From contig NZ_JAUYHK010000002.1 of assembly GCF_030690045.1 (NCBI RefSeq), positions 62,001 through 126,000 of the forward strand: a stretch of 64,000 nt of DNA, written 5' to 3'. The DNA comes from Thalassospira sp. (lineage in GTDB: Bacteria; Pseudomonadota; Alphaproteobacteria; Rhodospirillales; Thalassospiraceae). A program made the translations under genes and the position numbers. The notes beneath the pieces are model-generated. The model saw nothing but the letters and a program-made list of their open reading frames with translations. It searched no databases and was not told where the DNA came from. Shown piece after piece: positions 8,525-17,175 of the stretch. Position 1 is the stretch's first letter. Each line of letters begins with the position of its first letter.

Positions 8525-9847
8525 ATGTCGATGGATCGTGCGCTTAAAATGGTCTTTTACGACGAGGCAAAGGTCGAACGCGACATCTTTGCCCAGCTTT
8601 CGCTTGCCTTGAAGAATTTTCGCGGCGTTGGCATGCCGCGTGATGAAGGGGCAACGCGCCGCATTCTGGACCAGATTCACCGTCAAAGTCGTGCCTTTGC
8701 TGCCGTCTGTTACGGCTTTATGCGTACCAAGGGTATTGGTGTCGCCCGCGATCAGGGCGAAGGACAGCAATGGTACCGCGAGGCGGCCTATTGGTTCCGC
8801 GAAGAAGCGATGGAAGGCGAGGGGATTTCGGCCAATAATCTGGGCTATCTCTATGCCAAGGGTCTTGGCGTGCCGGAAAATACCGAAATTGCCGCCGAAT
8901 GGTTCCGCGAAGCCGCAGAAAAGGGTTCTGCGGCGGCCCTATATAATCTGGGCGTGTGTTATCTGAACGGCTGGGGTGTGCAACAGGATGCCGCCCGTGC
9001 GGTTGATTTGTTGCAACAGGCCTGTGACGGAGATGATGTGTCGGCGGCCAGTGTGCTGGCGTATCTGTATCTTGAAGGGCGCGGTGTCAAACGCGATCCG
9101 GCGAAATCATTTGAATATAATTTGCGTGCCGCCCGTGCCGGCAATGTCGAGGCCGCATCGGCCCTTGGCTATGCGCTGGGCGTTGGTTTGGGTGCGGAAC
9201 GCAATGTCGAAGCCTCGATCAGCTGGTTTGAAATGGCTGCGAACGAGGGCGACGCCTATGCCCAGGCCAATCTGGCGATGTATTTCTGCCATAGCAGCGA
9301 TTTGAAACTGTTCAATCGTGGCTGGACGATGTTGATGCAGTCCTGTGAACAGGGCGATGTGTCGGCCAAATACCAGATGGCACAAATCCTGATTTTCGGG
9401 GTGACGCACCGCGAAGCCGATTATGCGGCAGCCCTTGATATTGCCATGGATCTTGCCGAACTCAGCCATCCCGGTGGCTATCACCTGATCGGGGTGATGT
9501 ATGAACATGGTCTGGGCGTGCCGGTCGATATGGTGCGGGCGGCGGGCTGGTATGAACGTGCGGCCCGCAAGGGATCGGCAAACGGGCAGGCCGCCCTTGG
9601 CCGTCTTTATGCGATTGGCGGCGGCGTGCGGCAGGATAATGTCCGGGCGTATTACTGGCTGAAACTGGCGTCCCCATCGCCCAACAGCCAGGCTTGGCGC
9701 GAAATGGAAACGGTGCGATCTCGCATGAATGCCGACGAAGTCCGGGAATCTGACCGGATGTTACAGGATCAACCGGCACCGCGTCGCGGTACATTCGGCC
9801 TGAAACCGTTGCCCAAAAACAGTTTCGGCGAACCTCGCAAATCCTGA
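8525..9847 (+). CDS. Sel1-like repeat (SLR) protein
   Basis: A 440-residue protein built almost entirely of about eleven Sel1-type repeats, recognisable by units such as NNLGYLYAKGLGVPEN and YNLGVCYLNGWGVQQD spaced about 36 residues apart. SLR proteins are alpha/alpha solenoids used as adaptors in signalling or envelope assembly. No signal peptide is evident from this start; an in-frame GTG at 8495 would add ten residues (MLLCFCESIG). It follows the TPR protein by about 70 bp and ends convergent with fliP. Specific partners are unknown. Confidence 0.8.
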   Translation: MSMDRALKMVFYDEAKVERDIFAQLSLALKNFRGVGMPRDEGATRRILDQIHRQSRAFAAVCYGFMRTKGIGVARDQGEGQQWYREAAYWFREEAMEGEGISANNLGYLYAKGLGVPENTEIAAEWFREAAEKGSAAALYNLGVCYLNGWGVQQDAARAVDLLQQACDGDDVSAASVLAYLYLEGRGVKRDPAKSFEYNLRAARAGNVEAASALGYALGVGLGAERNVEASISWFEMAANEGDAYAQANLAMYFCHSSDLKLFNRGWTMLMQSCEQGDVSAKYQMAQILIFGVTHREADYAAALDIAMDLAELSHPGGYHLIGVMYEHGLGVPVDMVRAAGWYERAARKGSANGQAALGRLYAIGGGVRQDNVRAYYWLKLASPSPNSQAWREMETVRSRMNADEVRESDRMLQDQPAPRRGTFGLKPLPKNSFGEPRKS

Positions 9848-9883
9848 AAAATGCCGGATTGAGTCTGGTGGTGCGGTTCCCGG

Positions 9884-10675
9884 TTATCCGGGGCCGAAAC
9901 TTTGCACCAGCGACCCGGCAATCAGATACCAGCCATCGACCAGCACAAAGAAAATCAGTTTGAACGGCAGCGAGATAATGACGGGGGGCAGCATCATCAT
10001 GCCCATCGACATCAGGACGCTGGCGACCACCATGTCGATGATCAGAAACGGAATAAACAGCAAAAATCCGATTTCAAAGGCGCGGCGCAATTCGCTGATC
10101 ATAAAGGCCGGGATCAGGGCGCGCAGCGGCACGGTTTCCGGTCCGCTGACCTCGACATTGGCAATATTGACGAACAGTTCCAGATCGCGGTCGCGTACCT
10201 GCGCCATCATGAAATCATGGACCGGGCGGGTGGCGCGTTCAAAACCTTCAAATTCATCAATCTGGCCATTGATCATTGGTTCAAGGCCTTCGTCCCATGC
10301 CCGTTCCATCGTTGGCATCATGATGAACATGGTGAGAAACAGCGCCAGACTGACCATCACCTGATTGGGCGGGGATTGCTGAATGCCAATCGCGGTGCGC
10401 AACAGGCCCAGCACTACAATAATCCTGGTAAAGGATGTCACCATCACCAGAATGGCCGGGGCTAGGCTGAGGATGGTGATCAGGCCGATCAACTGAATGA
10501 TCTGGCCGCTGGATGTCACGCCGGGACCATCGCCCAGATCAAGATTGAAGGTTTGCGCCTGAACGCTGTCCCCCCCCAGAAAAATCGCCAGCAAGGGCAA
10601 AACCGACCAGATTGCCAGCCGGGATAAAAGCCGCGGTCTGAAAGGGTGGGGGGCTTGTGCGGATTTCTGGGTCAT
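9884..10675 (-). CDS. fliP: Flagellar export apparatus protein FliP
   Basis: A 263-residue protein with an N-terminal signal-like segment and four membrane helices. It has the FliP hallmarks: LATILSLAP-type helix, TSFTRIIVVLGLLRTAIG, QSPPNQVMVSLALFLT and the C-terminal IIDMVVASVLMSMGMMMLPP. FliP forms the core of the export gate with FliQ and FliR, which lie about 4 kb away on the other strand. It overlaps the end of fliO by four bases, the usual fliO-fliP coupling. Confidence 0.96.
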   Translation of the reverse strand: MTQKSAQAPHPFRPRLLSRLAIWSVLPLLAIFLGGDSVQAQTFNLDLGDGPGVTSSGQIIQLIGLITILSLAPAILVMVTSFTRIIVVLGLLRTAIGIQQSPPNQVMVSLALFLTMFIMMPTMERAWDEGLEPMINGQIDEFEGFERATRPVHDFMMAQVRDRDLELFVNIANVEVSGPETVPLRALIPAFMISELRRAFEIGFLLFIPFLIIDMVVASVLMSMGMMMLPPVIISLPFKLIFFVLVDGWYLIAGSLVQSFGPG

Positions 10676-11040
10676 GCCGGGTGCCTTGGGGTGTTTTGAT
10701 CTTGCCGGTCCGGCAGGGCGATGGTGTCGTCGTCAAGAGGGGCATTTTGATCGGTATCGGCCAGAACGCGGTCAAATTGCGTGCCGATATTGCGTTCAAC
10801 CACCGTTTCGCCGGTGGGGCCGATAATCACCAGATGTTCGGTATCATCGCGGCGCAGCAGCACAAGGCGGCGTTTGGTATCCATCGACAGAACTTCGATG
10901 ATGGCAAGACGCCGCACCGAACCGCGGTTGATGGTGCGCGCACCCGGCACCAGACGACGCGCCAGAAGGGCGATGCCACCAATCAGGCCCAGCACAAAAA
11001 CCAGTGCCAGCACAAAGCGAAAATATGCACCAAATTCCAT
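10672..11040 (-). CDS. fliO: Flagellar biosynthetic protein FliO
   Basis: A 122-residue protein with one N-terminal membrane helix (about residues 7-27, with GGIALLARRL just after) and a short cytoplasmic beta domain containing LSMDTKRRLVLLRRDDTEHLVIIGPTG in two overlapping parts, characteristic of FliO. FliO helps assemble the FliP ring. The stop codon overlaps the fliP start by four bases. The C-terminal tail is short and acidic. Small and divergent like all FliO proteins, but position and pattern are convincing. Confidence 0.88.
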   Translation of the reverse strand: MEFGAYFRFVLALVFVLGLIGGIALLARRLVPGARTINRGSVRRLAIIEVLSMDTKRRLVLLRRDDTEHLVIIGPTGETVVERNIGTQFDRVLADTDQNAPLDDDTIALPDRQDQNTPRHPA

Positions 11041-11148
11041 CTGAGCCGATGATCCCCTGTTTGCCTGCCCGCGTCATGGTCTGAGCGGACGTTTCTGGAT
11101 TACCCCGGTCGCGTTGCCTGCGCAAGTGTCACGGGCCAATCAAGCCGG

Positions 11149-11475
11149 TTATCGGGTGCGGGCGGCCTGCGCGTAGGCATTAAGGGCCTGTGTATTGTTG
11201 CTCAGGCCTTTCAACTGGCGCTGCAAATTTCCGTGTTCGGCCCGCATGCTGTTTTCCAGTTCGGCCAGATCATTTTGCAAGGCGGCCAGATGCGGGACAA
11301 TTTGCGAACGGTCTTCGACGGCAAGGTTTTTCGCCTCGGCGCACAGATCGGCGATCTTGCTTTCAAGGGCGGTCAGTTCGACGACCTTGCCTTGCTCCAG
11401 AAATCGCTGGCTGGCGGCAACCAGCGACAAAACCCGTTTCAGATCGTTTTTAAACTGTTCAACGTTCATTGTCAT
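11149..11475 (-). CDS. FlgN-like coiled-coil flagellar protein
   Basis: A 108-residue, almost entirely helical, charged protein with no membrane segment. Length, composition and location between fliO and an FlhB-like gene suggest a FlgN-type export chaperone or similar small flagellar coiled coil, but no diagnostic motif is visible. The 5' end overlaps the upstream gene by 17 bases, so the two are co-translated. An ATG two codons further in is an equally good start. Confidence 0.55.
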   Translation of the reverse strand: MTMNVEQFKNDLKRVLSLVAASQRFLEQGKVVELTALESKIADLCAEAKNLAVEDRSQIVPHLAALQNDLAELENSMRAEHGNLQRQLKGLSNNTQALNAYAQAARTR

Positions 11476-11884
11476 ATTCCCGGTTGCTGCTGTCTGGGGG
11501 CGTGGGCGTAATATGGTCGTTATCGGTATGTCTGGTCCCGGTATCCGGGCCGTAAATCCGGTTTAACCGGTAGATATAATTCAAAATCTCGGCGACGGCG
11601 GCAAAGGCTTCGAGTGGAATTTCGCTTTCGACATCCACCGCCATCAGAATTTCGGCCAGATCGGCATCCCGGCGCACCCGGATGCCATTGGCAAAGGCGA
11701 CTTGCAAAATCTGTTCCGCAATTGCACCCTGGCCCTTGGCGCTCAGGATTGGCGCGGCATCGCTGCCCTTGTCATAGCGCAGTGCCACCGCCACCTGATC
11801 TTTTTGACCAAGTGCGGCAAGATTTTCCGCCTTGTGACTGTCGCGGTGCGACATCAGGCTTTTGCGGGATGGGTCACGGGTCAT
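11459..11884 (-). CDS. Stand-alone FlhB C-terminal-domain (FlhX-type) protein
   Basis: The protein (about 141 residues from this ATG) lines up with the cytoplasmic C-terminal domain of the FlhB in this same window: VAVALRYDKGSDAAPILSAK against YAVALKYDGGAMTAPVCLAK, and IPLEAFAAVAEILNYIYRL against the FlhB end. The self-cleaving NPTH motif is missing and the four membrane helices are absent. Such short FlhB-like proteins (FhlB/FlhX) can partly substitute for the cleaved FlhB fragment in export substrate switching. The ATG used here is preceded by GGCAAAA; a longer TTG start at 11965 is possible. Confidence 0.75.
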   Translation of the reverse strand: MTRDPSRKSLMSHRDSHKAENLAALGQKDQVAVALRYDKGSDAAPILSAKGQGAIAEQILQVAFANGIRVRRDADLAEILMAVDVESEIPLEAFAAVAEILNYIYRLNRIYGPDTGTRHTDNDHITPTPPDSSNREYDNER

Positions 11885-11992
11885 TTTTGCCGGTCTGTTG
11901 CGGTGCGTTTCACCATGCAGCCTCGACCATAGGGCAGGGATCGTCAATAAATCGTTGCCGTGCAAATATGCGGTGCAAGGCAGGGACTGTGA

Positions 11993-12256
11993 TCAATCGG
12001 CGTCGTCGTCGGAAACCGGTGCGGCAGATTTGGTCGTGGCAGAATGCCCGGCAAGTTGACGGGCCAGATCGACGCTGGCGGTTGCCGAGCGGTTTTCTTC
12101 CTGAATGCGATCAAAAAGCTCGCGCCGCAGCACCTGAACATTTTCAGGAAAGGTAAATCCCAGTTTGACGGTTTTGCCCCGGACTTCGACAACCGTGACT
12201 TCGATATTGTCATCAATAATGACGGAGTCGCCGACTTTTCGTGTGAGATAGAGCAT
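11993..12256 (-). CDS. csrA: Translational regulator CsrA
   Basis: An 87-residue protein beginning MLYLTRKVGDSVIIDD with the conserved ENVQVLRRELFDRI, the core of the RNA-binding CsrA dimer. The C-terminal extension of about 25 residues is acidic and longer than the 61-residue E. coli protein. CsrA binds GGA motifs in mRNA leaders; in flagellated bacteria it often controls flagellin or flagellar transcripts. It is divergent from flgB and heads the minus-strand flagellar cluster. Confidence 0.93.
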   Translation of the reverse strand: MLYLTRKVGDSVIIDDNIEVTVVEVRGKTVKLGFTFPENVQVLRRELFDRIQEENRSATASVDLARQLAGHSATTKSAAPVSDDDAD

Positions 12257-12402
12257 GGAATGTCCTGGTTTTCAAAGCACGGTCCGGGCCGCGATCCGGT
12301 TTTCTGCGACACCTTACTATGCCCGGTTTGAGGCCTGCGGTCCAGTGGTGGTGCGGATAGGGAAACTGCCAAAGGTCGGCGCTAACAACGTTTTGCCCGA
12401 AG

Positions 12403-12418
12403 TGGCACGCCACATGCA
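12403..12418 (+). promoter_or_regulatory. Sigma-54 promoter of the flgBC-fliE operon
   Basis: TGGCACG-N4-ATGCA matches 11 of the 12 fixed bases of the sigma-54 consensus TGGCACG-N4-TTGCW, with the GG and GC doublets exactly ten bases apart. It reads toward flgB and would give a leader of about 125 bases. Sigma-54 control of middle flagellar genes is established in several alphaproteobacteria. Confidence 0.72.
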
Positions 12419-12440
12419 AGGAAGAATATATCCCGGCTTT

Positions 12441-12473
12441 TTCCCGGCAGGCCGGGGCAAGGATTGCCGGGAA
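12441..12473. other. 9-bp inverted repeat in the flgB leader
   Basis: TTCCCGGCA and TGCCGGGAA pair around a 15-base loop, downstream of the sigma-54 promoter. No T-tract follows. The hairpin contains GGA triplets in and near the loop, which could be CsrA contacts, given the divergent csrA gene; this is speculative. Confidence 0.4.
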
Positions 12474-12551
12474 GGGGATGGCCCCGCGCGGACGTTAACT
12501 TCGGCTTTACCTGCGCGCCCGATACTGGGCCGGTCATGAAAGGAACAGGCA

Positions 12552-12956
12552 ATGAATATCGACAAGCTTAGCATGTTCGCCAATCTCAAGGAGAAAATGG
12601 CGTATACCACCCAGCGCCAGAACGTCCTTGCGCAGAACATTGCGAATGCCGATACGCCCAATTTCCGCCCCGATGACCTCAAGGAATTCGACCCGGCCAA
12701 AATTGGCGGCGACCGCCAGTTTCAGTTGGCAATGGCCACGACCGTCGCAGGCCACAGCGAAGGTTTGAAAAAACCCCAGAATTTCAAGGATCAGGAAGTG
12801 CGCAAGAACTATGAAGTCGCACCCGGCAAAAATGCCGTCATTCTTGAAGAACAGCTTGTGAAAATGAATGAAAACCGGATCGATTATCAGACCATGACCC
12901 GGCTTTACACCAAACACAGCGAAATGATCAAAACTGCCGCCGGTCGCGCGGGCTGA
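12552..12956 (+). CDS. flgB: Flagellar proximal rod protein FlgB
   Basis: A 134-residue rod protein with the N-terminal flagellar motif RQNVLAQNIANADTPNFR, the signature shared by rod/hook proteins, and the C-terminal helix that follows in FlgB. It polymerises in the periplasmic rod with FlgC, FlgF and FlgG on the FliE base. AGGAACAGGCA precedes the ATG. First gene of the flgB-flgC-fliE operon behind a sigma-54 promoter. Confidence 0.95.
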   Translation: MNIDKLSMFANLKEKMAYTTQRQNVLAQNIANADTPNFRPDDLKEFDPAKIGGDRQFQLAMATTVAGHSEGLKKPQNFKDQEVRKNYEVAPGKNAVILEEQLVKMNENRIDYQTMTRLYTKHSEMIKTAAGRAG

Positions 12957-12985
12957 TAATCAGACAGGGTAAAGGATAAACGGGC

Positions 12986-13393
12986 ATGGAACTGTATCGC
13001 GCCTTAAAAATTTCCGCCGCCGGCATGAAGGTTCAGGGCATCCGTTTGCGGGTGGCCGCTGAAAACATGGCCAACGCCGACAGTTTGCCGACGGCACCCG
13101 GTCAGGACCCGTATCGCCGCAAACTGGTGACCTTTAAAAACGCGATGGATCGCGAAGTTGGTGCGGAAATGGTGCGGGTTAACAAGGTTTTCACCGACAA
13201 GTCGGATTTCAAACTGAAATACGAACCCAGCCACCCGGCCGCCGATGAACGCGGTTATGTCCAGACCCCGAATGTCGAAACCCTGGTTGAAATGATGGAT
13301 CTGCGCGAAGCCCAGCGCAGTTACGAAGCCAATCTGAACGTTATTGAATCCTCGCGCAGCATGTTGTTGCAGACGCTGGACATTATCCGTTAA
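12986..13393 (+). CDS. flgC: Flagellar proximal rod protein FlgC
   Basis: A 135-residue protein with the rod motif LRVAAENMANADSLPTAPGQ near the N-terminus and the conserved C-terminal helix EMMDLREAQRSYEANLNVIE that packs against the N-terminal helix in rod proteins. Length and motifs are standard. It lies 29 bases after flgB and 34 before fliE. Confidence 0.96.
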   Translation: MELYRALKISAAGMKVQGIRLRVAAENMANADSLPTAPGQDPYRRKLVTFKNAMDREVGAEMVRVNKVFTDKSDFKLKYEPSHPAADERGYVQTPNVETLVEMMDLREAQRSYEANLNVIESSRSMLLQTLDIIR

Positions 13394-13427
13394 ACTGTAA
13401 AGCGCACCGCTTTAAGGAGCCCGCGTT

Positions 13428-13748
13428 ATGATCGCCAATTTCAACAATGCAATTTCTGCCTATCGCAGTGCTGCCAGCGGCGAAAGTGCCACTGTGGCAG
13501 AAACGGTTGGCGGCAAGGCGGTCAATCCGGGGCAAAGTTTTTCCGATATGGTGCGTGATGCCGCAGTCGAAAGCCGCGAAACCATGATGGCCAGCGAGGA
13601 AATCACCCAGCAAGCCATCGTCGGCAAGGCCGAATTGCATGATGTGGTGACGGCTGTTTCTGCCGCCGAAGTCACCCTGCGCACGGTTGTTTCGGTGCGC
13701 GACAAGGCGGTTCAGGCCTATCAGGAAATTCTGCGCATGCCGATCTAG
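13428..13748 (+). CDS. fliE: Flagellar hook-basal body complex protein FliE
   Basis: A 106-residue protein with the FliE pattern: a variable N-terminus, then FSDMVRDAAVESRETM and a helical C-terminus ending VVSVRDKAVQAYQEILRMPI, which is diagnostic. FliE joins the MS ring/export gate to the FlgB rod and is the first rod substrate exported. A terminator follows, so it closes the flgB operon. Confidence 0.95.
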   Translation: MIANFNNAISAYRSAASGESATVAETVGGKAVNPGQSFSDMVRDAAVESRETMMASEEITQQAIVGKAELHDVVTAVSAAEVTLRTVVSVRDKAVQAYQEILRMPI

Positions 13749-13782
13749 GGCCGCAAATGGCCGGTCTTGCGCAGAAAAAGGG

Positions 13783-13808
13783 CCGCACATCTGTGCGGTT
13801 TTTTCTTT
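13783..13808 (+). terminator. Rho-independent terminator after fliE
   Basis: A 7-bp perfect stem (CCGCACA/TGTGCGG) with a 2-base loop followed by TTTTTTCTTTT. It separates flgB-flgC-fliE from fliQ-fliR-flhB, unless read-through occurs. Confidence 0.85.
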
Positions 13809-13913
13809 TAGGTCGGGGTGTTTCAGGAAGTCGTGGCGTTAAGACAGGGTGTTCCTGTATGAAGGCAATCAGATAATTCTGGCATAAACCGGCAGACAAA
13901 GAAGGACGACAGA

Positions 13914-14183
13914 ATGGGTCAGGCAGAAATCATGGATGTTGCCTATGATGCAATCTGGACGTTGCTGAAAGTAACCACGCCTTTGATGCTGATTGCGCTG
14001 GGGGTTGGTCTGGTGATTGCGCTGATGCAGGCCCTGACGCAAATTCAGGAAATGACCCTGACATTCGTGCCTAAAATTCTGGTAATTTTTATCGCCTTGC
14101 TGGTTCTTTTACCTTTCATGATGACGGAAATGACAGAATTGATGAACCGCATGGTGGACCATTTCATCGGTCTGCCCAATTAG
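13914..14183 (+). CDS. fliQ: Flagellar export apparatus protein FliQ
   Basis: An 89-residue protein with two membrane helices (about 17-40 and 54-75) and the conserved ALMQALTQIQEMTLTFVPKI between them, the FliQ hallmark. It assembles with FliP and FliR in the export gate. AGAAGGACGACAG gives a good ribosome site. It starts a second unit 165 bp after fliE. Confidence 0.96.
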   Translation: MGQAEIMDVAYDAIWTLLKVTTPLMLIALGVGLVIALMQALTQIQEMTLTFVPKILVIFIALLVLLPFMMTEMTELMNRMVDHFIGLPN

Positions 14184-14218
14184 CACAGCCTCTGACAGGC
14201 AAAGGATTTTAACGCTCC

Positions 14219-14983
14219 ATGTCGCTTGAGGATCTGCTTGTTCTTGATCTTTATGTGGTGCTGATGACCTTTGCGCGGGTCGGTTCGGCCTTTATGGTGA
14301 TGCCCGGTATCGGATCTGGCATGGTTCCGGCACGGATCCGTTTGATGTTTGCCGTGTGGGTGGCGGTGGTGGTATCGCCACTGGCATCCCCCCTGATCCC
14401 CGAACAGCCCGCCGATGCACCAACCCTGCTTTTGCATCTGGGGTTTGAAATTACCATCGGTCTGTTTTTTGGATTATTTGCCCAAATATTGATGTCGTCC
14501 CTGCAAATCGCCGGGACGGTTATTGCCTATACCTCCTCGATGGCGAACGCCTTTAGCAGCGACCCGATTGCCGGGGAACAAAGTGCGGTGACGGGCCGCA
14601 TTCTGACACAAGTCGGGCTGGTTCTGATTTTTGCCACCGGGCTGGATCATTTGATGATTCAGGCGGTGTTTGAAAGTTATTCCCTGTTTCCGCCGGGGGG
14701 GGTATTGCCCGCAGGCGATATGAGCGAATTTTTCTCGCGCCTGATTAATGAAACCTTTGTTGTCGGAATGAAAATGGCGGCACCGTTTCTGGTGGTGGCG
14801 ATTGTGTTGCAATCCGCCCTTGGTGTTCTCAATAAACTGATGCCGCAATTGCCGGTGTTTTTTGTTGCCATGCCGTTGCAAATCGCCTTTGCTTTGATCT
14901 TGCTTGCGCTGACATTGCCCTCCATGATGATGGTGTTTACCGGCTATTTTGAAAACAGTCTGGAGGATTTCATCAATCCCTGA
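14219..14983 (+). CDS. fliR: Flagellar export apparatus protein FliR
   Basis: A 254-residue integral membrane protein with about six helices. It contains the FliR signatures RVGSAFMVMPGIGSGMVPAR near the N-terminus and the glycine/phenylalanine-rich middle (GLFFGLFAQILMSSLQIAG). FliR occupies the centre of the export gate and recruits FlhB. It follows fliQ and precedes flhB, the usual order. Confidence 0.95.
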   Translation: MSLEDLLVLDLYVVLMTFARVGSAFMVMPGIGSGMVPARIRLMFAVWVAVVVSPLASPLIPEQPADAPTLLLHLGFEITIGLFFGLFAQILMSSLQIAGTVIAYTSSMANAFSSDPIAGEQSAVTGRILTQVGLVLIFATGLDHLMIQAVFESYSLFPPGGVLPAGDMSEFFSRLINETFVVGMKMAAPFLVVAIVLQSALGVLNKLMPQLPVFFVAMPLQIAFALILLALTLPSMMMVFTGYFENSLEDFINP

Positions 14984-15012
14984 TTTCCGTCAGGATCGGT
15001 GAAAATCACGCG

Positions 15013-16083
15013 ATGGCCGAAGAAGACGACAGCCAAAAAACAGAAGACCCCACAAGTAAAAAGCTTGAGGATGCCCGAAAAAAGGGGCAGGTCGCGACGT
15101 CGAAAGAAGTCGGCAACTTTATGATGTTGTTTGCCGGTGCGCTGGTGATGGTGATGCTGGCGCCAGGCCTTGCCAGTTCGGTGAGCGACATGTCCCTGAA
15201 ATTTATTCAGCGGCCCCACGAATTTCATGTTGACCCTGAAAGCCTCCAAACCCTGATGGGGGGTGTTCTGTGGGACATGTTGCTGGTTCTGGGCCTGCCG
15301 TTTGCGCTGTTCATGTTTTTTGCAATGGCAGGCAGTCTGGTGCAGAACGGGCTGGTGATTTCCGGCGAAAAAATAAAACCGGATATCAGCAAGCTGAACC
15401 CGCTCAAGGGAGCCAAAAACATCTTCTCGATGAAGAATATGGTCGAATTCGTCAAAAACATCACAAAAATCACAGTGGTCGGCGCGGTTCTGGGCTTTGT
15501 GATTGTGCCGGAACTGATGGATGTCGAACTGTATCCGCAACTCAGCGTCGATGAAATGCTGGCGCGGCTTTATGAGATGCTGGTGATTTTGATGATTGCG
15601 GCGGTGTGCCTGACCGCCGTCATTGCCGGAGCCGACCTTGCCTATCAGAAATATGAATTCAACAAATCGATGAAAATGTCCCGGCAGGAAATCAAGGACG
15701 AATTCAAGCAGACCGAAGGTAGTCCGGAAATCAAGGCCAAAGTCCGCCAAATCCGCATGCAGCGCGCCCAGCGCCGCATGATGCAGAATGTTCCCAGTGC
15801 CGACGTTGTGATTACCAACCCGACCCATTATGCCGTGGCGCTGAAATATGACGGCGGGGCGATGACGGCACCGGTCTGTCTGGCCAAGGGGCAGGATAAT
15901 ATCGCGCTTAAAATCCGCGAAGTTGCCGACGAACATAAAATTCCGATCATTGAAAACGCACCGGTGGCCCGTGCACTTTATGCCACTGTGGAAATCGATC
16001 AGGAAATCCCGCCCGAACATTACAAGGCGGTTGCGGAAATCATCAGTTACGTGTTCCGCCTGCGCGGCAAGAAAATGCGCTGA
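15013..16083 (+). CDS. flhB: Flagellar export switch protein FlhB
   Basis: A 356-residue protein: a hydrophilic N-terminus (EEDDSQKTEDPTSKKLEDAR), four membrane helices, and a cytoplasmic C-terminal domain with the self-cleavage site N269-P270 in ITNPTHYAVALKY. Cleavage there switches export from rod/hook to filament substrates. Last gene of fliQ-fliR-flhB. A second copy of its C-terminal domain without NPTH lies on the minus strand 3 kb upstream. Confidence 0.96.
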   Translation: MAEEDDSQKTEDPTSKKLEDARKKGQVATSKEVGNFMMLFAGALVMVMLAPGLASSVSDMSLKFIQRPHEFHVDPESLQTLMGGVLWDMLLVLGLPFALFMFFAMAGSLVQNGLVISGEKIKPDISKLNPLKGAKNIFSMKNMVEFVKNITKITVVGAVLGFVIVPELMDVELYPQLSVDEMLARLYEMLVILMIAAVCLTAVIAGADLAYQKYEFNKSMKMSRQEIKDEFKQTEGSPEIKAKVRQIRMQRAQRRMMQNVPSADVVITNPTHYAVALKYDGGAMTAPVCLAKGQDNIALKIREVADEHKIPIIENAPVARALYATVEIDQEIPPEHYKAVAEIISYVFRLRGKKMR

Positions 16084-16176
16084 CCCCCAAAATTTTGCCA
16101 AAATTTCCGTTCTTTTTGCGGTCTGCGCGATGCTTGTCGTGCCGGATATTGTTTTGGTTTTGAAGGATAAGATCGC

Positions 16177-17067
16177 ATGATTGCGTTCCATCGCCCTGTA
16201 TCGGGGCTGATATCGGTTTCCCTGATCGCCATTGCCCTGTTGGCGATGCCCCGGACAGCATTGGCACAAGATCCGTTGATGGTTACAGTCCAGAATATTG
16301 AAAAACGTCTGGGCGCACGTCTTGGTCTTGCGGTTTATGACGAACAGACCGGACGCAATTGGCAATATCAGGCCGATGACCGTTTCCCCCTGACCAGCAC
16401 GTTCAAGGTCTTGGCCTGCGCGGCGGTTCTGGCGCGGGTCGATCAGGGCGATGAAACCCTTGATCGCAAAATTGTCTTTGAGGAATCCGATCTTGTCACA
16501 TATTCGCCGGTAACCGAAAATCATACCGGGGGCGATGGCATGAGCATTGCCGAATTATGCGACGCCACCATGCGCACAAGCGATAATTCGGCAGCGAACC
16601 TTATTCTCGACAGCCTTTCGGGTCCGGAAGGACTGACGCAATTCTTGCGGTCGGTTGGTGATGACGTGACCCGGCTGGATCGCCGCGAAACCGGATTGAA
16701 TGAAGCCACACCGGGCGATCTGCGCGATACGACTACACCCAATGCGATGGTGGCAAATCTGCGCAAACTGGTGTTGGGTGACGTCCTTGCCCCGGCATCG
16801 CGTCAGCAACTTGAAGACTGGCTGGTGGGGAATCAGGTTGGTGGGCCATTATTGCGTGCCGGATTGCCCGCGGATTGGAAAATCGGCGACCGGACAGGGG
16901 CCGGCGGTTTTGGGTCACGCAATATTGTCGCGGTAATATGGCCGCCGCATTGCAGTCCGGCGATTGTGGCTTTGTATATCACCGGGACCGAGGCGACGAT
17001 GGCGGAACGCAATGCCGCGATTGCCGAAATCGGCACTGCCCTTGAAACAACACTTTGCCGTCCGTAA
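16177..17067 (+). CDS. bla: Class A beta-lactamase, RTG (carbenicillinase-like) subgroup
   Basis: A 296-residue periplasmic enzyme with a signal peptide (cleavage after A30, ALA/QDP). All active-site elements are present: S74-T-F-K77, S135-D-N137, E171 and N175 in [13 protein letters not shown] (Ambler 166 and 170). The usual KTG is R239-T-G. Arg at that position and the following GDLRDTTTP are features of the CARB/PSE carbenicillin-hydrolysing enzymes. It hydrolyses penicillins by acylation of Ser74. No ampR-like regulator or mobile element is adjacent and base composition is like the neighbours, so it looks like an intrinsic chromosomal gene. Confidence 0.93.
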   Translation: MIAFHRPVSGLISVSLIAIALLAMPRTALAQDPLMVTVQNIEKRLGARLGLAVYDEQTGRNWQYQADDRFPLTSTFKVLACAAVLARVDQGDETLDRKIVFEESDLVTYSPVTENHTGGDGMSIAELCDATMRTSDNSAANLILDSLSGPEGLTQFLRSVGDDVTRLDRRETGLNEATPGDLRDTTTPNAMVANLRKLVLGDVLAPASRQQLEDWLVGNQVGGPLLRAGLPADWKIGDRTGAGGFGSRNIVAVIWPPHCSPAIVALYITGTEATMAERNAAIAEIGTALETTLCRP

Positions 17068-17175
17068 TCTTGCGGTTGGCCCTTTTGCCGGTACCAACTT
17101 GTGGCTAGCCAGTGGGGCCAATAGCAGCTAAAAGTATATCTGTCGCAATAACCTATTGGTAATAAAGGCGGTCGC

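Noticed and set aside
14944-16524. 526-codon open frame on the minus strand opposite flhB
   Set aside because: It is an antisense shadow of flhB and the start of bla; composition is His/Gln/Arg-rich with no recognisable domain.
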